Assembly: GCA_023410025.1 (NCBI GenBank)
Contig: JAEYQM010000021.1
Span: forward strand, 1 to 11,769
DNA: 11,769 bases
Reading direction: 5' to 3'
DNA from: Bacillota bacterium
GTDB taxonomy: Bacteria; Bacillota_I; Bacilli_A; ML615J-28; CAG-698
This document shows positions 7,279-11,769 of this stretch, piece after piece. The position numbers and the translations under genes are program-made. Below the pieces are notes generated by a model. It searched no databases. It was not told where the DNA came from and saw only the letters and a list, made by a program, of their open reading frames with translations. Numbering within the stretch: position 1 is the first letter of the stretch; each line of letters begins with the position of its first letter.

Positions 7279-7344
7279 TAATAATGGTATTTAATTGCTG
7301 GTAAGGATTCAAATCATAAAATTATCAATAGAGAACGTAAGACT

Positions 7345-8253
7345 ATGAGTTGTCCACATTGCGGATTTACTCACTCTGTAAAGAATGGAAAGACCAAAGC
7401 AAAAAGGCAAAAATATATGTGTATGGATTGTAATAAAAGTTTCTCTTATACAACCAATTCAATCGTTTACAGATCAAAACAGTTTTACGCGACATGGATA
7501 AAGTATATTGACTGTTTAATTAAAGGTTATACACTAAAAGATGAAGCTACAACTATTAATGTAACCCAATCTACAGCATTTACATGTCGTTACAAACCAT
7601 ATAAATCTATTGCAGCAGTAAAAAAATTAATTGTATTATCTGTTATTATACAAATAGATTGAATATTTGTTCCAATCAATTTAAAAGATACTAAGCCTGG
7701 AAATATGCCAAAAATATCAAAGAAGCGCTCTAGCAGTGCTTATAGGGGAATATGCCATCATAAGTATGTATCATGAGTGCTGTTGATAACAATGACAATA
7801 TGTTTTTTGAAATTGTAGGATTAGGATTTGAAACAAACAAAATGTTATAATCAATTGAATATAAAATATAAAACTGTAAAGTGTTAATTAGTATGGAAAG
7901 TTTGCATTTGAAACACTATGTAAGAAACTAGGGTACATTAAAGAAGTAATTAAATCATGTCATTATATAAATGAAAATGTATTTAATTTATCAACTATAA
8001 ACTGATTACATGTGAATTAAAGATATCCTTTATAAAACTTAAATGAATATCGATAAAACATCTTTAAGGTTATCTTAATATATTTTTTTTAAAAGATGCT
8101 TAATTATACAGTAGAGAATCAAGATAAAGATATTATTATGTATAATAAAAGCATTCAAATCAAACCAAACAGTATATAAAAGACATTTTCGAGAAAACAT
8201 TGCCGATAGACTTATATAAAGCTTATAATGAGTATACTTATGGAATCTATTAA
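7345..8253 (+). pseudogene. Degenerate IS1595-like transposase
   Basis: The intact first part (7345-7662, 105 residues) begins CPHCGFTHSVKNG and continues with a second CxxC, MCMDCNKSFSYTTNS, forming the N-terminal zinc ribbon of IS1595-type transposases. A WIKYIDCLIKGYTLKDEA helix region follows. The frame stops at TGA 7660-7662, but homologous-looking sequence continues: IFVPINLKDTKPGNMPK immediately after, then MSAVDNNDNMFFEIVGLG in another frame, then pieces resembling a C-terminal IKHLQGYLN block near 8060-8090, and a last piece ending NEYTYGIY before TAA 8251-8253. Coding-like sequence also extends upstream to about 7293 in frame (GKDSNHKIINRERK), so the true start was further left and is lost. 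Multiple stops and frame changes make it clearly inactive. It abuts the 5' end of the operon and may have truncated it or brought it in. Confidence 0.75.
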
Positions 8254-8663
8254 AAATAGTTTTTCAGCACTTATCTTAAAAAGAACATATTTTAAAATAA
8301 GTTAAATCGTTTTCATGATATATTAATTTTTATAAATAATATCAAATTTTATTTTATTATATCATAAATGATTTTTTTTGCAATAGATTATTTGAAACTT
8401 TTTATTTTTCAATTGTTATGTTACAATACATATGAGACTTTACTTGTAAAAAATATAAAAATGAAGTTGCCTTTTTTCTATAAACTTATTATACTATTTA
8501 CAACCAACAATATAGACTTATAAAATAAACTTTATACATGTAGCTAAGAGGAAAACACCACGCCTTAACCACTTTGTTTATTTTTATTTATTGTCTACGT
8601 TGAAAATATCATAGAAATTACTTAAACTATATTTTAATCTATACTATACAACTGCATATATAA
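8254..8663. other. Gene-free AT-rich interval
   Basis: No frame of useful length and no ribosome-binding site leading into a gene was seen on either strand. It lies between the end of the decayed transposase and the stop codon of the lipoprotein gene, so it may hold the rest of the IS1595-like element. One minus-strand patch (8561-8576) resembles a tRNA D arm but has no partner arms. Confidence 0.5.
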
Positions 8664-9243
8664 TTAATCACCAAGTTGAATCAAGTCACCCAATTTATGA
8701 TTTCTAATAAAATTCTTATTAAATTCTTCAATTGAAATATCATTTTTACTATAACGTGGCTTCCAAACAAACCTTTCATCTGAATATTTAACTTTTCCAT
8801 CTTTTATTGGTAATGTATACCAAATTTCACCATCAATTATTCTATAAGTTAAATTTGAGTGCACAAACGGTATATTTTTTCCCCATTTATCTCTTACATA
8901 TGCAATACTTGATTGTATATTATAACTCAAAAACGTATCAAATTCTAAAATGGTATCAATAATGCTTTCTTCAATTAACACATATATTTCTTGCCCTACT
9001 AAAAAATTTGATTCATACTTGGTTTTAACTAGATCAACATATCTTTCTTCAACAACAGCAATATATATATAAAAATATGAATTTCTCTTTGAATCATGAA
9101 AATGATAATATATACCTTCAGAATATAATTCATTTATTCTGTATCTTATAAGGTCTTGACTAACTAAATGATCTTCTGACTCACACCCTGCGCAAAAAAA
9201 TATTATAAAAAAGAATGTTATAAATATAAATATTTTTTTTCAT
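8664..9243 (-). CDS. Lipoprotein of unknown function, start codon out of frame across an A8 tract
   Basis: The coding frame runs open from the A8 tract (9233-9240) to TAA 8664-8666. The N-terminus reads KIFIFITFFFIIFFCAGC, a hydrophobic signal sequence with a lipobox-like CAGC, so the cysteine should be lipidated and the protein held at the outer face of the membrane. The only good start, ATG 9241-9243 with GAGGAAA upstream, is followed by eight adenines. Seven would put it in frame, giving 192 residues. As written, the ATG leads to a short out-of-frame peptide, and the lipoprotein frame has a TGA overlapping the ATG. A GTG at 8979-8981 would give only the last 105 residues without a signal. 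The mature part (YYHFHDSKRNSYFYIYIAV, then VRDKWGKNIPFVHSNL) is not recognised. Slippage at the A8 tract, phase variation or sequence error are all possible. Confidence 0.6.
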
Positions 9244-9366
9244 ATTTTCCTCTTCAATATATACTATGCAATAGTAAAATTTGATGTATGATGTAATACG
9301 ATACACAACTTAATACTCAGATTACATGATTGATTATATCATTAAATTATTTACTATGTCAATACT

Positions 9367-9436
9367 ATGTATTTATCTAATTATCATATATTGTTATGTT
9401 ACAATTAAACAATGTATTTATCTAATTATCATATAT
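9367..9436. repeat. 25-bp direct repeat, two copies
   Basis: Positions 9367-9391 and 9412-9436 are identical over 25 bases (start ATGTATTTATC, end CATATAT), offset by 45 bases. They lie in the spacer between the Ig-like gene and the lipoprotein gene. No function can be assigned. Confidence 0.75.
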
Positions 9437-9476
9437 AATTATAATTATTTTGAATTTAAATGTTATTACAAAAAAA

Positions 9477-10398
9477 TTAATTTCTTAATACCTCAATCAT
9501 TATTGTTGAGGTAAATCTAGGGTTATATTTATAAACTCCAGTTATTACTACAACACCAGGAGATTTTGCAGTTACTGCTTCATATATAATAAGAGTTGCT
9601 ATACTATCATTTGAACAATACCAATTATATTTTAATCTTGAATTTGACGAAGCATCATAACCAAGATATATATTTCTTGTAAACCCAACTGTAATATTAT
9701 AATCTTCTGGTATACCGCGATCTATGTTAATTTCACTAGCTAATAAAGACTTATCAGCAAAATTTGGATTTGCAATTAATGTAAAAACTTAATTGTGCTT
9801 CGTTTATTATTAATTTCAAAGTTTAGACTTAGTTTTTTATCAAATCCAAAATACCCAATATATTTTTGACTATTATTAGTATCTAAACTTATTTTTTGTA
9901 GATCTGAATATATTATTTTTCCATAATACAATGTACTAATCTTTTATCCATTTTTTAAAAAATATAAACATTTACTTCTGTTGGTATAGGAAAATTTATT
10001 TCTACATCATAAATGCCTTTATTTTTATTAGAAATAGGAATTAAATTATCATTTATATCAAATGAGAATGATCTTTTAAAATCATCGTTATTATCAGTCG
10101 TATATAAAGATTCTAAGTAATCAATATTTAAAATAATTGATGAATAAGTAATGTCAATATTTACTAATATATAATAAATATTATTATAAACCGTATTATC
10201 AAAATAAGCTAGAAAACTATTTTGATTTAAATAAATACTTGCTTCACCTAATGTTTCATTGTTTTCTATTTTTTCTATTATAGAATAATTATTATTAATT
10301 TTTGGATCTTTTTCTAATATTTGAATAGTATTTTTTTGTAAAGTTATTTTACTATTTATTGTAATATTAAACATAATAAAAAAGATAACCAACTGCAA
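9477..10398 (-). pseudogene. Exported protein with C-terminal Ig-like (BIG2-type) region, frameshifted
   Basis: Three minus-strand frames join into one apparent protein. The first (10398 to TAA 9955-9957, 147 residues, TTG start) has a hydrophobic start (LVIFFIMFNI) and a beta-rich, Asn-rich body. The second, from about 9937, reads STLYYGKIIYSDLQKISLD and continues to a TAA just past 9783. The third, FTLIANPNFADKSL onward to TAA 9477-9479, ends in a pattern typical of bacterial Ig-like group 2 domains: KYNWYCSNDSIATL, then EAVTAKSPGVVVITG, then STIMIEVL. The breaks fall near T6-A6 (about 9951-9960) and at a run of five T (9783-9787). Either is repairable by one base, so homopolymer error is a real alternative to decay. 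Such domains usually occur in surface or secreted adhesion-type proteins. The N-terminal start is uncertain; an in-frame TAA lies 12 bases before the TTG and no good Shine-Dalgarno site is near. Confidence 0.5.
9490..9512. terminator. Inverted repeat at the 3' end of the Ig-like gene, possible weak terminator
   Basis: TACCTCAA and TTGAGGTA face each other across about 9 bases. On the minus strand the hairpin overlaps the last codons of the Ig-like gene and is followed, some 12 bases on, by a run of seven T. The distance to the T run is longer than in a typical intrinsic terminator. Confidence 0.3.
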
Positions 10399-10529
10399 AT
10401 AACAAATTAATTAAATCTGTTATATATACTAAGGTTACCTTATTATTCTATTACAAAATTATGTTACAAAGTTATATATAAAGCAATTATCAGTTTATTA
10501 ATAAATAAAATTAAAAATTACTATATAAA

Positions 10530-11060
10530 CTATCTTTTATTTGTACCACTTATAAATTCTCTTTCATTATGCATATATGCTATTATTTCAATATCTTCAA
10601 CATTTAATAACCCTTTTTCAAATGCTTCACTTAGCTTATAAAACTCATTTCCTTTATATACTATAATATAATTATTATTATTATAGTATATTGTTTCTCC
10701 AGCTATTGTTTCCTGCCACATAATTTGGAAATGATTTGTAGAGTGAAATGCTATCATTGCCACTACACAATTATTATAAATACCAAAGTACTCTTCAACA
10801 TACATTTCTACATCTTTGTCAGTTTCTTGATCATTATAATATTTATTAAGGTAAGCTTGCTTAATTTCTAGTAATAATTTATCATTGTATACCAATTGTA
10901 TTTCTTCATTACCATCACTTAATTCATTATTATCAATTAATTCTTTATTATCAACTACATCTTCTGGAAGGTCTCCTTTAGCACTATTAACATGTTTAAT
11001 ATAACCAGATAATAAAATCATTGCCAGAAATAAAATAATTAATGTGAATAATTTTTTCAA
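10530..11060 (-). CDS. Exported protein of unknown function with lipobox cysteine replaced by tyrosine
   Basis: A 176-residue frame starts at TTG 11058-11060, fixed by a strong AAAGGGGGA Shine-Dalgarno site 7 bases upstream, and ends at TAG 10530-10532. The N-terminus MKKLFTLIILFLAMILLSGY is a textbook lipoprotein signal except that residue 20 is Tyr (TAT) where the lipobox LLSGC requires Cys; one base change would do this. Residues 27-56 are acidic and low in complexity. The rest contains EIKQAYLNKYYND, a compact region YFGIYNNCVVAMIAFHS, and VYKGNEFYKLSEAFEKGLLN. The layout (charged linker, then a small globular domain with FYKLSEAFEKGLL) recalls small exported proteins common in clostridial and bacillar genomes, but I cannot name a family. 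The frame is intact. The protein is probably secreted or membrane-anchored rather than lipidated. Confidence 0.75.
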   Translation of the reverse strand: MKKLFTLIILFLAMILLSGYIKHVNSAKGDLPEDVVDNKELIDNNELSDGNEEIQLVYNDKLLLEIKQAYLNKYYNDQETDKDVEMYVEEYFGIYNNCVVAMIAFHSTNHFQIMWQETIAGETIYYNNNNYIIVYKGNEFYKLSEAFEKGLLNVEDIEIIAYMHNEREFISGTNKR

Positions 11061-11095
11061 TTTTTATTCCCCCTTTAATATTAATATAATTATTA

Positions 11096-11123
11096 ACCAA
11101 TATTATTTATTTAAAATATTGGT
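11096..11123. repeat. 9-bp inverted repeat upstream of the exported-protein gene
   Basis: ACCAATATT (11096-11104) and AATATTGGT (11115-11123) form a perfect inverted repeat with a 10-base spacer, 36 bases before the TTG start at 11060. It could be an operator over the promoter or a hairpin in the leader. There is no T run on either side that would make it a convincing terminator. Confidence 0.4.
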
Positions 11124-11528
11124 ATATAAAATCTTTATCAGATTCCAAAAAATAATTTCATCAAAGTTAATTTTCAATTAAAATATTATTATCACAAAAA
11201 TGTAACTGTTTGTAGGTGTTATTAATTATGCAATTGTGTGTAACATAATAAAAATTTCAATAAAAATAAACTATTAGAATCAAAAAAATAACCTCGTCCT
11301 ATATTTAATTATTTATTTCATTATATACTATGACTAAGCATTAATTTAAATGTATTACTTTTATTATTTTTTCTGAGTATTTTAAAAAATTTTTTTTAAA
11401 AATCAGTATATATTTAACTTTTACTTTTTTATATAAACAAGATCAATTGAAAGTTTATTTAATTAAAAAAATACTAATCTTTTAATAATGAAAATTAATA
11501 AAATAAAAAATTAAAAACCTTTTTATTA

Positions 11529-11600
11529 TTATGTTATAACATAAACTAATGTTATTAACAAACCATACTCCTTTTTAATCTTTATTTAATACTTTTTCAT
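11529..11600 (-). pseudogene. Remnant of a signal-peptide-like reading frame (MKKY-stop)
   Basis: An AAAGGAGAGATAGGA ribosome-binding region (11601-11615) leads to ATG 11598-11600, but the frame reads MKKY then TAA. Past the TAA it continues IKIKKEYGLLITLVYVIT before three consecutive stops. That composition (Lys-rich start, hydrophobic stretch) looks like the beginning of an exported protein. It could instead be a true four-codon leader or chance. No coding sequence follows. Confidence 0.3.
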
Positions 11601-11769
11601 TCCTATCTCTCCTTTCAAATACTTATCAAAAGAGTAAAAATTTAAAATTATTATTTTTAAATGATTATTAACAAATAATAATAATCAGATTTTTTATAAT
11701 TTAGCTGTATTTACAAATTAAGAATATCATATTTAAGAAATTAAGTCAATACTACTATAAATCTTTTTT

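Larger units (their letters stand above)
11061..11769. other. Very AT-rich region without a supported gene
   Basis: Apart from the inverted repeat at 11096-11123 and the broken signal-peptide-like frame at 11529-11600, both strands are filled with stops and poly-A/T stretches (for example around 11385-11402). No RNA gene, origin-type repeat cluster or CRISPR was seen. Confidence 0.5.

Noticed and set aside
8545..8576. tRNA-like D-arm sequence on the minus strand (AGTGGTTAAGGC)
   Set aside because: No pairing anticodon stem, T arm or acceptor stem can be built around it, so it is at most a fragment or chance.
9367..9436. CRISPR-like repeat
   Set aside because: Only two copies with a 20-base low-complexity spacer and no cas gene in the window.
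9326..9514. Plus-strand open frame of 62 codons, hydrophobic
   Set aside because: It is composed largely of the 25-bp direct repeat and AT-rich spacer, has no Shine-Dalgarno site, and overlaps the 3' end of the Ig-like gene.

Overview
The window is very AT-rich (roughly a quarter G+C, less at the right end). Purine-rich Shine-Dalgarno sites of the GGAGG/AAAGG type, a clostridial-type GluRS, IS21 and IS1595-like elements and several lipoprotein-like genes suggest a low-GC Firmicutes/Mycoplasmatota-type bacterium. The seven Trp codons read in the GluRS gene are all TGG and it has no internal TGA, so a global UGA=Trp or UGA=Gly code is unlikely. No species can be named from the sequence.

Layout. 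1-1196: left part of an IS21-family element (IstA transposase on the minus strand, running off the window) with its repeated terminal sequence. 1198-7278: a compact minus-strand operon, transcribed right to left: HisRS/HisZ-like protein, an atypical tRNA with a CUC (Glu) anticodon, a complete GluRS, a radical SAM protein, a glutamine-synthetase-like protein, and a second radical SAM/SPASM protein. Gaps between genes are 3-37 bases. 7293-8253: a decayed IS1595-like transposase on the plus strand, abutting the 5' end of the operon. 8254-8663: no gene seen. 8664-11060: three minus-strand genes for exported proteins: a lipoprotein out of frame with its ATG at an A8 tract, a frameshifted protein with a C-terminal Ig-like (BIG2-type) region, and a signal-peptide protein whose lipobox cysteine is tyrosine. 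11061-11769: very AT-rich, with one ribosome-binding site leading into a broken signal-peptide-like frame.

The operon is the point of interest. It places a non-standard tRNA between two synthetase-fold genes. The tRNA has U19 and A56 in place of the near-universal G19-C56 pair, plus G32, U37, U57 and U73. Downstream lie two radical SAM enzymes and a GS-family ligase. My inference is a dedicated aminoacyl-tRNA-dependent biosynthetic pathway, probably using glutamyl-tRNA as a building block or carrier. No precursor peptide is visible in the window.

The operon also shows three in-frame UGA codons, a -1 frame change exactly at a U UUA AAA heptamer, and a second -1 frame change. Decay of the operon, sequence error, and recoding are all open. 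GluRS and the tRNA show no lesion that breaks reading or folding.
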